A stretch of DNA of 64,000 nt, from positions 13,831,585 through 13,895,584 of the forward strand of contig JAKOON010000012.1 of NCBI GenBank assembly GCA_022577435.1, read 5' to 3'. Source of the stretch: Embiotoca jacksoni. Lineage: Eukaryota > Chordata > Actinopteri > Embiotocidae. The notes under the pieces were generated by a model. That model was not told the DNA's origin. It saw only the letters and a program-made list of their open reading frames with translations, and did not search any database. How positions within the stretch are numbered: position 1 is the first letter of the stretch; each line of letters begins with the position of its first letter. Shown here in pieces: positions 38,201-53,200 of this stretch. A program made the position numbers and the translations under genes.

Positions 38201-41200
38201 AATAACAGACTGAAGATTTAGACACCATGTCAAGGAATGAATCAATCTCCATAATTATATGTTGTTCACATCTTAAAAGTCTTAAAAGGAGCATGCAGAT
38301 GGTGACGGTTATGATTAGGAGTTATGTTCAGATTATTTAAACGTTTTGAATACTGTTTTAAATCAATTTTGGTAAACGTTCTTTCCTCCACTGGTAGTCA
38401 GTAGGTGCTCCCGTCAAATTCAACTTTATGAGTCAAAAAAGTATTACAAATCCCAAATAAATGTTTCATTCTTTTTCTGTTTTATACCACTTAGTAAAGG
38501 CTTAAGAAAAAGGTCTCTTCTTCTATCTGTTCTTCTAGTTTTCTTTCAGTAGCACTTCTTGCAGAATTATTATACAGTAATTCAAAAGACAAGTGAACAT
38601 TTTCTTTTGTTGACAGCACTATGGCTATGACCTTTGAACTCCTATGCAGCATGTCAATAAATATCAGTGAACTGTGGAGAATGAGATGCAGCATTGTTTT
38701 GTTGACAAAGACCAAAAACAGAAGATTTCCCGGACATGGAACGATTGGGTCCAAACAATTGAACAAACCCATTTTCCAACAAGGTGACACCAGTTGGAAG
38801 CACACAACAAAGCAGAGACTGAATCCACTCAGTAAATCCTCACGAGACCTTCATGAGAGAGAAGTTCATTTTTAAAATCACCCCGACAGTAACTGTGGTG
38901 GTAATAGTACAGCTGTGTTCAATTCCTCAGCTGAAGCACTGACCATTCCATTTACAACATCAATCACAAGGCTGAAATCCTGTTTAAGTAAATCTGGTGT
39001 GTTTGTTGTCGACCAAACAGTTGCATTTTTAAAAGTAACATCTAAACTTTTTCATTTCACTGACGAGTTAAAAGGATAGAAGTTAGTGTGAAAAAACAGA
39101 ACAGGTTGAGAACTAAAACTGAGCGGCATCAAGTGTTTTATTAATGACTCCATCTGTCTCAGACTGTGTTTTATTTGATCCAGCAGAAAAGACTCTAAAA
39201 GCCATGTCTGCTCTGGTTGATATAACTGCCAGGGCTGTAATGATACTGTTTTACAAGAAAGAGGGTGATCATGCTGAAAAGACCAAATTACAGTTTTGTT
39301 TTGTTTTATATTTCATCTAAAGCTGAATTACCATCCCAGTAAAACAGACAATATACTCCATACTGGTTGTGCATGCTGTTTGTGGTGGTAACACTAGACA
39401 TGAGTGCTTATTCTTCATAGAAATGGTCAGCAGGACAGATAACACAGGACATGAATCTGATTTCTGCTCTTTTTTTTTAAGCTTGGTGTGAAATCCTTCA
39501 CAATTAACCAAAGTAGTCCACACTACAATATGTTTGCCAGTGAGAATTAATATGATATAGAACAGTTTATGTTACATGGAGGAGTGAAAGAATGAACAGA
39601 AAAGAGTAAAAAATAGTTAGAATGACAAGTGGTAACCATAACTGTATTTATGAAGTGGTTAAAATTAATAATCACACAAAAAGCATGAGTGTGTGATGAA
39701 GTCAATTAAAGTAAGCATCATAATTTCCATTTTTGTTCTTTTTGGTGGCCCCTACGGCAAGTTACAAGTAGTAACTGCAGATTTCGGACTTGACTCCCAC
39801 ATATCCAAACAATGTCACCTGTGTAACATCAGTCAGTTGGCAGTTACATCGCTTCACACACAAGTTGGTTGAAGAGCGAGCCTGTTGCTTTAGCACAGCT
39901 TACCCCCTCTGGAGGAACAACCACTGCTGGGTTAAAGAAACGTGTCACTATCAGTGTGCCGCTTGACATTTTTCCTAGGGTTGACATTACAGATACCCAG
40001 CTCAATCAGTTCCTATTACTGCAAATACAAGGGCTTCGATCAGTAGGCCACAGGCTGAATCACCATTGTGTTACCTCATTAGGTGATAGATAGCATTTTA
40101 AAAGATATTTAAATGAAAATCTTCAAGAAGATACTTTAAGAGCATTTTAACTTGGAATGGAATCCAAACTAAATTTACTTTATCACTCAAACTCAAGATA
40201 ACTATTAAAACTATATGGACTGATCTTACAAGAACAATAAGGTGAGGACTTTCAATTGCTAAATATGTGGTAATTATTTATATTTGTATTAACTCAGAGC
40301 AAACTGACACAGATGACAGTGACGCATAAAAGAGAATTGCAAAACACAGTAAATAGACTATATGTTTTCTGTATATGATGCATTATGCAATACACTGATG
40401 TCAACATTTCTATCTGATCTGAACGATGTGACGGGATTTTATTCATCCCTGTGACTATAGGGTGATTTCACTCAAACATGCATGTTACCTTTGAAATTTT
40501 TTAAGGTATTTGTAGGAATGTCTGACAGTAGATATATTACAATGTAAAGCAGCTAGCATTCATAAGAAAAAAATCATCACAGGCAAAAATGATAGAAGCT
40601 CAATTTGCAAAGGAGGAGGATACTATAGCAATTAAGTAAAGAACAAATATGTAGTATCTCCCAAGGTCCTTCAATGCTTAATGCTTCTTTAAACTCTCCT
40701 TCAGCGCTCTGGATGTGATAGAAGCTAGAATTAAATTGTATATATGCACTTACAGTCTAAAACCGGCCACATTTTCATATTGTTAAACGTGCCAAAAAAT
40801 ACATCCAGCACTATTATCCAACAATCTGCAGGGCATCTGCTAGGGCCAAGGGGCATTGCGTGATGAAACGATGTAAAAATCAATCAAATATCAACACATA
40901 GCAGTGAGACACAGTACTGTACAAAGGAGTAAATTAAGTTAGGCCTTGAGGTGCAGTTACAGCAAGCAGAAACCACAGGCTGTCATACTGCAGTGTTTAT
41001 GTTCTAGGTTTTGACTGGGAGGCACAGAGGACACAACGTTGTCACTGTGGCAAATGCTACTACTGACATTATCACAGAAAAAAAGAGAGACACTAAAAAG
41101 GCTCTCCCGCAAACTGTAAACAAAAATGAAAGCCCCATTTTGTTACTTAGATCTTTATACACCTGAATAGGATGCTGGGGGGGAAAAATGGCTCCTTTAT

Positions 41201-44200
41201 GATTTTCTCTGAAGTGGTTTCCATGATAACAGACATGCTCTCTGATCATTGTTGAATATCATTCAAGTCAGGTGGTGGCAGCAAGAAGCCATGTGCAAAA
41301 GAGTGTCAGATACAAATACGCTGTAGTATACTTTTTCTGAATAGACATGGCAGAGGTACCTGCCTGCTGTCTGTGAGCAACTTTTAGTGAAACTAAAAAA
41401 GCTGCAGGGTATTCTCTGGCTTGTGTGCTATGGATTAATCACCAATATTTTAGCACAGGGCTTCCTGAAGGCAGGAGATAGATGTCCACAGCCGCATTTG
41501 ATAATAACCTCACTTATAAATCATTAATGTGTCTACAGTTGCAGACAAATTGCACGAGAAAATTAGGTAGATGCTTTGGAGAAATTCATTGTCACAGAGG
41601 AAGCAAGACAGATTTCTTTGCTGTGTCTTTGAGGAGCATCCATGCACGGTACTGTAAATCACAAACAGGCAAACTGCCGTCTGAGGCTTTAAAATGCTCT
41701 GCAGCTTGAAAATTGTAAATGGCTTCAACTCGATAATGATTTACAGGTTTATTCGCTTCCAATGTTTCATTGGGATGCATGGAAGAATTTAAGGTACAGT
41801 TTGCCAAAACGGTTTAAGAACATAGAAGGGGCACTGAATGCTGGGCAATGTGCTCCTTAGCAAATCATTAGAGCATGCTCTGGATTAAAAAATTGATCTC
41901 TCTTTTAAAAAGGTGGCAGTGTAAAAAAAAAAGAAAAGAAAAGATGGTGGTGAGGATTAGGACTGCTTTAGCTGAGCTCATTTACATCCCTAGCATCAGC
42001 AACCTAATGCTACTTGAGGAGGGATTAAACCTCTCTCCCCTTGACTTTGATCAGATATACAACATTTGTCTTTCTACTTGGAAATATTCACCCCCAAGGA
42101 TAGGAGGGAAGGAACTCATGTATAATTTTCTACACTACCTCAGGTTTTTTCCTTTGTAATAATCCCTGTGTTAATGCAAAGGCAGTGACTATGTCACAAA
42201 GTGAGTATGTAACTAAGTCTCTCATTTGCTCAGCTGTAAGTCATGTTAAACATTGATAGGATTGAGGAATAGTAGGGAGAACTGTGAAAAGATGCAATTC
42301 ATACTGCATCATGCATATTTCTGGGGGTCATTTCATTATACCATTATTACCATCTCCTGGTAATTTTAGATTTTAAATGAATTATGAGTGAGGAAGAGGA
42401 TGATCCAATGCACAATCTGGCACCATAGAACCAATCCCTAGGTGCATAAGAGTGAGGGAGTTTGTCATTTTTGTTTTATGAAATATGAAATGATCGTCAT
42501 TCTCAATTCATTATTCTTCTGAAATCAGTGCCAAGAGAATATGGAGGCTCACATTGGTAACCCGATTCTTCATCCGAATGCTTCTAAAATGGTTGCCTGT
42601 TTTGATATTGTGATTTTAAAGTAAGGATTTCCAGCAGTAGCTTCTGGTAAAGATATCGGGCTATTTCCATATCAATTCCAACTGTGGAGGACAATTTAGC
42701 ACTCACTTGGACTGAAAAATCTTGCCATGGGCAAGTGGGAAAGTCAAATGTTCATATCTGAATTTTCAAGCTGCGAGCTGAGAAAGGTCTGCAGAGAGGA
42801 CTGTGTTTAGTCCAGTCCCATTAAGCAACATGGAAATGTTTTATAGAAGCACGGTTTTCTGTGGCCTAATTTCCTCAATTTGTTGGACAGTGTCTGGCAG
42901 CAAGAATAACAGTGTATCAATAGACCATATTCTCATGTTGCCATGCTGTCCCTGTTTGCTGTCGTGCTGCCTGGTTTAATGAACGTCCAGAGACTATTTA
43001 GATGGAAGGAATCAAAAGGAGCTACAGGAAGGGGCAGTAGTTTCTCACCATTAGAGTATTCATTAATTCTCCATCTCACTGCCTTTCTGCTTAGAGTTGA
43101 ATCTGTCTGCATTTTTTTTGTCAGTCCTTCGCTCTCTTTGACTATACACTTATACCATCCAACTACTCATATCAACTCACTGCTGTTTTTCTGTGACTCT
43201 TTTACACTGTATTGTCACCTCTCAAAAAGACAGTGTCGGACAATAAAAACATGCTTATGGTTGATGTAAGTGGGTAAACACCTATAATTACTATAACTTA
43301 CAAGTAATTAAACAAAGATGACAGAATTATTATTAGATTACTGTAACTCTGACTAACAATTTGAGCCATCAGATAAATACGATGGCTGGTGTGTGTTGCC
43401 TCGGATGGAGACCAAGAAAAAGAACGACTAAATTACAGCACTTTACCCGTCTTCCATATTGTGCCTCCGGGGTTAACACTGCAAAGAGCACTTTTAATTA
43501 AAGTTGACAACTCTTACCAGCAAATGTACTTGTATCTGATAATTCCACGGTTTAGTAATGATGTTTAATATATGTCAAATCTGGGTTCTACACAGCTTCA
43601 TTACCCTGCTTTGAATGCAGCATTTGCATTGGAAACTGCTAATGGTTGTCTCAATTGCCTCCTCTATTCCCCAGTCGTACACATGGTGGACTTTGGAAGT
43701 TGGAGAGGGATGGAAAAGAGAGCTGAGAGAAAGATGAAAGCAAAAAAACAGAAGGTGACTGGATGATACACTGAGGTGTTGGGAGACTGTAGGAGGGTGA
43801 ACGGTGGATTGTGGAGAGATTGTGTGTTGCTGTGTGTTTAGCGTCACACAATTGGTGATGAGCAGAAAGGGCAGGATCACTGAGGAAATAAGATCAAAGG
43901 ACCATCTGCCCACATTCAGGATGAGGCTCAGATTTAGACGAGAGACTGTGTGGCTCAAGCAGTGCCCAGGCCTTAAAAGGAGTGATGTTTCTGGCCTGTA
44001 GATATAGAGGCTAACACTATCCTTAAAAGGAAAGGAACCCTCCATCTGCAGCTTTTTGTTTCCTCTCAGCTTGCTATTTCTTAAACATATGCCGAGTCAT
44101 TTTTATTTTGCTGTGCCTCGCACTGTAGAGCAAGTTTGTTCTGCTTGCTTTGGGATTTCCTAGGATTGTATATCAAGATGGGAGATCTTTACCTCTTTTC

Positions 44201-47200
44201 TGTATATCCTCCCTTTTGTTTGAACAACTCTGAACATCTTACACCTAGGCCCCCCAAGAACTAAATCTATTTAATTGAAATGTGCAATTATTCCGATTTC
44301 AATTGCACTACAGAAAACTGTAAGATCTACCTGCAGAAATAAAGACACAACTGAAAGCAAACACAGAATGACTATAAATATTTCCATTGTAATGTCTGCT
44401 CTTAAAGTTGGAAAAGGCTATTTCACTCTCAAGCAAAATGACAACACAAACACAGACTATTATATTTGATTGTAAGGAAATCATCTGTATGAGAATGGCC
44501 TTTAGTCCTTCTCCTTTAGCGCTTTGGCCTAATGTTAGTCTATTCGTTCTTGCAGCACACTGTATGAAATGGTGACCGTCTCAAAGATAAAATAATAACC
44601 ATCAAGGTTGTCCCATGGCTCAAAACAAGACTACAGCCGCACTTACTGATAAGTGATTTGTAGTGAAGAGAGGCTGATACAGCAAATGAAAAGGAAAAGG
44701 TTTTGCCGACCTGCAATATGTGTGTGAAATTTAAAATTCATAATAAATATCTGCACCCCTTCACCTTAACAATTTCTGGCGTAAATCAAATCCAGTAAAA
44801 ATGTTTTTACTGAAAACACCCAAATAGAGATTTAAACAAATTTCTAACTTTGATTAAAACAAACCTGATGATGTTAAACGGTTCTCAGAAATTATACTTC
44901 AAAACCTTTCAGCGGTTACTTCACAGTTGGCTTCGTCAGTCTGCATTTACAGTAAATGTACTTCCATCATGACAAAAGACCACACTCAGTCCTCTGTACA
45001 GACATGTAGCATTACTAAATCAATATCATATTGATTGTAAAACTTTCCTTGATAACGACTAATGTAAAGATTATTTTTAAATACACTTAAAGATTCACGG
45101 TGGGGGATTTTGGAGGATATATTAGTAGAAATAGATTATCATATCATAATTATGTTTTCATTAGTGTATAATCATCTGAAACTACCTTAGAATGAGCCTT
45201 TCACATCTAAATAAGGAGCAGGTCTTCTCCAATGTAGCGCACCATGTTGCATGTTGCTACAGTAGCCCAGCCGGGACAAACCAAACACAAGTATTGCAGC
45301 CACTAAAGATTATTTCATATGCTTGTATGTGGTGAGGGGAGTTCAGATGGTTCCACTAAATACTCCAAATCCTATACACTGTTCCTGTACCAGCTCTTTC
45401 TCGTCTGCACCCATGACATCTTTGGTTTCTCCAACACTAGTCTCATTTTCGTTGTCCTCATGGTTTAGTTACTTTGGTGAAATATCCTTGCTGCTAGCCA
45501 GGCATGAGCATGCACACTGCATCTGTGTGTTGGTGTCTGCATGTGAACATGAAGATTGCAAACACATGCTTAATGACAGTGATTAACTGTTAGGTAAGCT
45601 TTGATTAGTTGTTGAAGTTACAGTCAAGTTTAAATATCTCTGGGGTATTAAGAGAGACTGATGGCCCATGAGCATTAATACATTTAGGGCACATATTGAC
45701 ATGAGTAAAACTGCATTCATTGGAAATTTATAATGTCAAATAATTTATTTTGCTTAATTAATTGCCCAGTCCTATGCAAAAATGTAATTTCTCTGCATCC
45801 CTACCCAACTCTAAAAATGTAGGAGTGGATTAGTTGTGTCAGTCTGGCAACAGGTGTAATTTAAACAAACAGAGGTAAATTGTTGGGTATGAAGAGCACA
45901 CGTCAGGCATTCATCAAGCCGCTGTCAGATTTAAGCCATCAATATGCTGTAGTGTCTTCTTCATGCTTCATGTTGTGTTCCTGATGGTTGAGCAAAAGAG
46001 CTTGCCGAGACAAATTACCAACGTAGAGCATTTTCTGAAGGTTCACGTCCCGGGCATAACAGCACTTTTGAATATGTTAGGAAGTTTCTGAGTAGCAAAT
46101 GAAGCCAAAAAACATTATGAAGCCCTCTAAATGTCAGAAACATACTATTACACCTCCAGCAATGCAGGCTCTTGAACATTTTTAAAGATCCTAATGCACT
46201 AAGCTGGCTTGAGCTCCTGCTGTTCGCTCCACAGTACAGGATCATTTTATTTTTCAGTTTGTGCTTTTTGAAATATTAAAGTTGTCTGAAGTGTTGACTT
46301 CAAGCTTTCTCGCGTTTTTTATTTTATTATATCTGGTGCATTATTAGCCGAGATATCAGGATATGCATCATGGATGGTTGCGTATGGATCGATGGATCAA
46401 GAAAACCTGCACACATAAAGGATAGAGTCAAAGTATGGCCCAACTGGAGATGCAAAAACCTAACACATGTACCACTCCCACTTACAGCATTAAGCTACTT
46501 GCCATACAGGAATAAATATTTAATTAACCTTTTGAGCCATCGAGAGTCTAATCAACTTCTTCAACTGATTAAAATTATTCCATCCCATCAGATTGCAAAT
46601 ATATTTATTGCTTTAATGAGGACTTGTGCAGACTTCAGTGCATCTGTGGCACAGAAGAGTCCACCAATCACACAACCATCAAACTGCCAATCATAAAAAA
46701 GTAATTAACACGGAGCAGTTCAAGGAAATCACATGAGAAGGGGTCAGTAAAAACAAATAACTTGCTCCTTTTGAAATGTCTTAGGGGAACCATAAAATAT
46801 CTAGATAGCATCAAGTATTCTCCATGATATCCTACAGTTACATTGTAAATCTGAAGGAAAAAGTTGGCTTAAGACAAGAATCACATCACATGCAGTTACT
46901 AAGTTACTCATTATGATTGATAAAAGATCATCACCTCTGCAAATTGGCACAGGAAAGTCCCACACTGACACACCAGCTGCGTTGTTCACACAGGTGAGGA
47001 GTGAATGTCCGTCCAGGACATAGCCAGTGACACACCGGTAGCGGATCTTGTCACCTACATTGAACTGAGTTCCATTCAGGATTCCTTTGGGTGGAACTCC
47101 TGGGTTTCCACACGAGTTGCTTCTCAGCTCTGTAAAAGAGAAGAAAGAATTGTTAAGAAATACAATGTGTTGTTATATAAAAAATGTCCTTAATTTTGTA

Positions 47201-50200
47201 AATGTATAGCAGTTAATCTTAACTTTTATAGTTTTGGCTATCTAAAAGACTTATATTTTATAGCTCGCACTGTTGGTAATCTTGACTTGGCCACCTATGT
47301 TATAGCTGACATTTGTTAGTTATCTTGACTTCAGTGCTAGAATCTAAAACACAAGTAATAGAAAGCAAATTCCAGAATAAAATGTATGCAAATACAACTG
47401 AAATGCTTACTTATGACTGAGGAGCTGAAGTTAATATGAGTAGATGATAAAATGGATTGCCCAGGTAGTGCTAAAAGACCACACTCGTGTCTTGCCCATC
47501 TACCTACATTAAAAATTCACTAATAAACATAAATCTATAGCTGCAAGCAGCAATGCGAGGCAAAGAAAACCAAGTACATAACACAAAGTACAAGAAAAGA
47601 AAGGTAGTACAAAAATGTCAGGGAGACATGGAAGAAGGAGCAGCAGCTCCGGACTTTAATCATTTTCCTGCATGCTCCTTAATGTCTGCCTTGATTAATA
47701 ATAGCGGGGGGAAATGACATGATTTTCTTAAATTCACCATCACAGGAAGCATCACAGCACTGAATGGGTATTGAAATGTTCATTTTTGAAGAGCATCTGA
47801 TATCAATTATCAAAAACCTCAATTGGCATAGATCTTGTTTACGCTTAGAGATTGTTTTTCATTTGTGTTCCCATTTGTGTTCTTTAGAGGATAGTAAGAA
47901 GATGGTAAAATCAGCAGTATGCACAAATCTAACCGTAGAACAGTTTCATATTTTCTATTCCTCAGGGTCTCTGCTTCAGCACATTCAATATGAAATACAA
48001 TAGTGGATACTACCCAAATCTCAGTTTGAATTTGAGCAGGTTTACATAAATACTGCATGATCTGTATAAAGTTTCTTGGGCATCTGTTAGTTGCTTTCAA
48101 CATTTGCTATGCATAAAGGAGCTCATATTTGGCTCAAAGTTAACTGAGCGTTGACATTAAACTGAGGTGGACATGTCTGTCAATAAGACGATTAAAGAGC
48201 TGAAGATACAGTACAAACCTCTGGTAAGAATCACAAACAGAACAGAAGAACAAACAAAAAAAATCTAGGACAGGAACATGACCCAAAGCATACCATGAAG
48301 AAATAATGTGTATCTGTTCATATACCTGCACTCAGCTTTCTATGTTACTAGAAGACACAGCCATATTTCAAACTAATGGGTAATCCTTGCTACTAAGATA
48401 CACAACAGGTAATAGAAAAGGGTGGGGTTATCATATTCTGCTATGTACAGATGAACATCTATTAGAGGTAAATGTGTGACAGAATGACCATAACAATGAA
48501 AAAATAACACTACTTGTACAAAAATATATTTCTAATTTAAAATCCCAGACATGCATACTTGTGAACATGGCATATTTAATCATATATCTTCCACAAAATG
48601 GCAACTCCCCAGAAAGTGTACTCTTTGGCAAACCAAAGAAAGAGTCTGTTGATAAAGATCTACTGTAAGTTGTGATAAACCAGTCTGGAGGGCTGTTCAG
48701 TCCTGTATTATTTTTGTCTGAACACAATCTTCCAGTACATTTTTCAGTTCTGTTACACAATCATAACTCACTCTGTCAAAATTCCCTTGCCCTGATATCT
48801 TTCAAAAAAGCCTATAAAAATGCTATTCACTAAATTATATCCTGCTCTTCAACATTCAAAAAGAGACCACACCCTGAATAGTAAGTCAAGATGGGAATCA
48901 GGGAGTTGTTTCACAAAAAAACTGGAGAGCAGGACAGGTTATGCAGACAGCAGTGGTTTACAACAAGCTCCCCCTCCTGGAGAGAATACAGGTGGAAGAA
49001 CGAACGCAAACAACTAAGTACTCTAACAGGATGGTCTGCTGTAGGTCCTGTGGAAGCGCAGTGTCAAATCATTTTCACACTTTAAAAAATTGTCCATCTA
49101 GTGTCCAGGGGGCAGTTTTTAACGTGAAGCTGTATTTTCATGTTACAATCGTACTTTGGTCATCCAGGATAGTTTCATTGTGCAAAGCAAGAAACATATT
49201 TTTTGAGGGTGTTAGTGCCATGCAAAAAAAGCTTTGATCAGAAACAGAAATATCAAACATAAATTAAATCAGTCAACATAGTTTACAATATATAGATAAT
49301 GGGGGAAAACTTCCATTAAAATTAAGAATTTAAATTGCTCAAAATGCCTTGAACATGTATCAAAGCTAGGGCCTGCCTTTATATAGCAGTAATATAGTTA
49401 CGTTATGGGCATATCTTCCAATATAAAATAATTTTCTTTTCCTCTGAGCACAGAATCAGTATGCTTTGATATGAATGTGTGCATATATAGATATGCACAT
49501 GTGGGTGTTTGTATAAGCAGGTAAATGTATGTGAATGTAAATGTTTGTGTGCATGTACTGCATGTGCATAGTATACTACTTATTTTGTTGTTTAAGAAAT
49601 GGATCACCCTCCTTTTTTTTTTTTTTACTTAGTGTATGTTTTGTATTACGCTTAATTAAGTTCTTTGAAGTTTAGGTACAATGTAGACATTTTATATATA
49701 TATATATAGCATAGCTTAAACTTAATATATATATACATACACATACATATACATGAAAAAAACAATATTAACTAACAACAAAACAATATACAGTATTTGT
49801 AGTAGGTGCAAAGCAAAAGAGTCTCACCTTTTCACTTAAAAAACTAACTGAAACTTTGAGTGATGAGGCTTTGATTTGCATTCTTACACTGTAATACAAG
49901 CTATATTTCAACAATCCTTTAAAATAATCTGTCATAAGAACAGTAAAATATCGATAATGGGTTTTATAATGCATTTCTGAATGATCCATGCAATTTTAAT
50001 TTCAAACTCCACTTCCCCCCTTTCACAGCTAACTCCCAAAGTTCCAAGAAAAACATATAAAGAACATATAAATGGAAGTTTATGATTAACAGCCCATTTA
50101 AGTAATGTGAAAGACGGCAAACCGAGGGTGAAAAATGATCAAGACAAAGTGCTGTGCTAATGATACTTAACTGATGCAGGGATGAGGAGTGACAGGCATG

Positions 50201-53200
50201 CAGGATAGAAATATGATCAGTCCAGAGGTCAGTGGGGAGGAGAGACAGACATACATTTATATTCAACTGCAGCACTCTGCATGAGGAAATATGTAAACTA
50301 GTGTTTACACAAAGTTTGGGTTAGCTGTGGCAGGCTGTTTATGTGACATGTATCAGATAGACGGGTCAAGGATCACCACACATAAATAAACCATGGTGTC
50401 ATGAGCAATTTCCAGGTGTATATAGTACAAGGTCATTTAAATATATAATGTCAAAAACATTCTAAAATAACAACAACTTCTGGTTCATACAAACTTGAGG
50501 GAAAAAAACCAATAAAACATAAATTATAGCCTGGGTTGGCAAATGCCTACATGGATGAACAAGACCTAAGCCACTGCTAGAATTTTGCAGTCCTGCTTCA
50601 CAATTGTTATCAAGTGCAGCTCTATGTACTGCAGGCTGCAATGAACGGATGCATACCACAGCATGATCCCCAGCAACAAACAGAAAATGTGTCTCCATGG
50701 GAGTTACAGAGAGCCTGTGAAATTGAAATTTATTTGTTTGAAATATCAAATTTGTGGAGTTCAACAAAGTGTGACGAAGCACATCAAAGGCAATCTAAAT
50801 ATTTACAAACTCACCACAACAACCCGTTACAGTTTGATGCAGAGAATCTCAGATTCAAATTCAGCACACTGCGGAGCTAAAAAAAAAAAAATTGCGTCCA
50901 AAATCAAATCAAGACAAGACAGAATATCAGGTCAGGGCGTGTGCTGTGTTCAACCAAACGTTTTTCAGAACTTCCCATGACGAAGAAATGTTCACCACTA
51001 AGCCTTGCATCACACAAATAGCATTTGAGTGGACACTAACCACTCAAGGAATGTAGCTGTCACTGGAAAATACCTAAGGCACACTGTGTGTTAGCCAATT
51101 AAGACTCATAGACCAGCTAGAGCCTGGCTGCCAAGCATTTCCTGGATGACATATTAGTAGAGAAGTGTGCCAAAGACAGTGAGAGAAAATAAGGTCAGGT
51201 ACTACAGAACCAAAGCATGACATATTGTACTGTACATGTCATGTATGAGCTTGGTGTTGGGGGAAGAGGTTTCTGAAGCTTTGGGATCACACAGCATGCA
51301 GTCCAGCTCGAGTATATTGGCATCTTAACACCGTAATTTGGGTGGCGATCAGGTAAGTTCCAAGAACACAGCATATGATTTCCAATAGACTGACCCCTCA
51401 TTCCCTGTATAGAAGCAACTGCATTATACAACAGCATGTTTGAAAAATCATTGCAATCCATATATTGCAAGATTTCCTTTCTAGAAGTTGAATATCCAAA
51501 TCTTCCATACCATAGTATAAGGATCGAAGGTAAGTTTTGCAACATGAATGGAGGTGATATTTTTTTTAAACCGCAGCTATAGTTGCCACTTTTACATTAA
51601 CGTTGGAAACCACAGAGGGAAAATAAATATTATGGCAAATGTGACAAGCTACCCAAAAGCAGATTGTATCCTGTGAACCTCAGCTTATGCCTTAACAGAT
51701 CTCTAATTTCAGCTGCCAGATGTTGCAGGGACATTGGGCAGATTGCACCCAGCAAAATAAAAATGTAATAACATGTAAATTATTTTCCATGATGATGCCA
51801 TATTTTCTACAAAAAGTGACTGTTCTCATCAATTTTCTATAGTTTTTCTAAGAAACAGTATGATGCATTCATGTGTCAAACTTAAAAAAAAAAACAGCAA
51901 TAACTGCGCACCCTGTAATACAGATGTTCAGGTAATGCTTGTGCAGCTAATGATACTAATAATGTATCTGATTTATGGAGTCACTGGTCTGACGCCACTC
52001 TCTTTTGGCACAGAATATGACTATCAAATGTTCAAACTGACTTAGAGGACCTATCAGGCATCCTACCGGGGAGCTGTCCTTCAGAGAACTATATACAGAA
52101 ACAAAAGACCTATTCTCGCAAGCAAACGTTTAGAGAAACTTACCTCAGGTCACTAATTAAAAAGTAATAGATGCATCCAAGCTGTAATTAGACCAGCACT
52201 GACTCACTGCCCTTCGGTGTATGGAAAGTCATAAGTAATGTCTCCGACGGACGTGGCCCTTGAATTAATTCACAGGACGTGTTGCAGACATTCGGAGCTG
52301 TTGCTTTGGATAAGACCTCTCACTGTAACAAAAAATGTCAAAATAAAAATAAAACCTTGTGCTTCAGTTTCAACTGCTGCATAACAGAATGTGAAACCTG
52401 GGGGGGGGGGGGGGGGGGTACTTCTTTGAATAACATGTTGTGCTTAATATTGAATCACGGTTTCAACTTTTATGAGGATGTGAAGAACCCCCTCAAGAAA
52501 TCAAGTGTTTTTGATACAGTGTCAGCCCTGAGCTAACAAGTGTTGTTATCTCAAGGACCCTGTGTAAATTGTTGATAGAACCGAACCTGGGGAAAACAGC
52601 TGCTGTGAAAACACCAGGGGCTGGTGCTAAAGTTGAAAACCTGCATAAACTTCTCTTAAAAGGTGGAAAAATTAATGCAAACAATGCTAATACTAAGTCA
52701 GTGGAGAACGTTTAGCCTTACAAAGCATCACCCAATTTGCAAAATAAAGTCCAAAAAAAAGATGCATGCATACGGTGCTTAATCCAAATACAAACAACAT
52801 TAATATAATGCTGCACTGTGATTTGAACCCAGTGAGATATCTGTGACCTATTTATAAACTAAAAAGAAAACAGTTTCTAGTCATTATAAAAATGTCAATT
52901 ACAATATGTATATGTATATATTAATTCATTTTCAAAGACTTAAGTCAAAAGACTAAAAGATTGTGTCATCATCACAAACACTTTATCTGCAATTCTACTT
53001 ACAATTCACATACACAGACAATTGGAGTGAGCCTGGCTTGAATTACCCGTCATCACAGCAAGTGAGTTATGTGAACTAGTAAATGAGGTAGTTGGGTGCG
53101 AGATTTCTCTGGGGCTGAGCTATTTATTTCGCCTGTATATCTAATGACTCTGTAGCCCTTTGAAGAAGATGGAAGTTTGACGGAGTGGCAGTGTTTGTGA

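Noticed and set aside
43575..44045. 156-codon minus-strand open frame in the sushi 1 to CUB2 intron
   Set aside because: No CUB or sushi cysteine pattern and no known domain; its length is reachable by chance in a 10.7-kb intron.
47536..47565. Short stretch resembling a fish repeat (atagctgcaagcagcaatg)
   Set aside because: Too short to assign; no flanking repeat ends or further matching blocks were seen.
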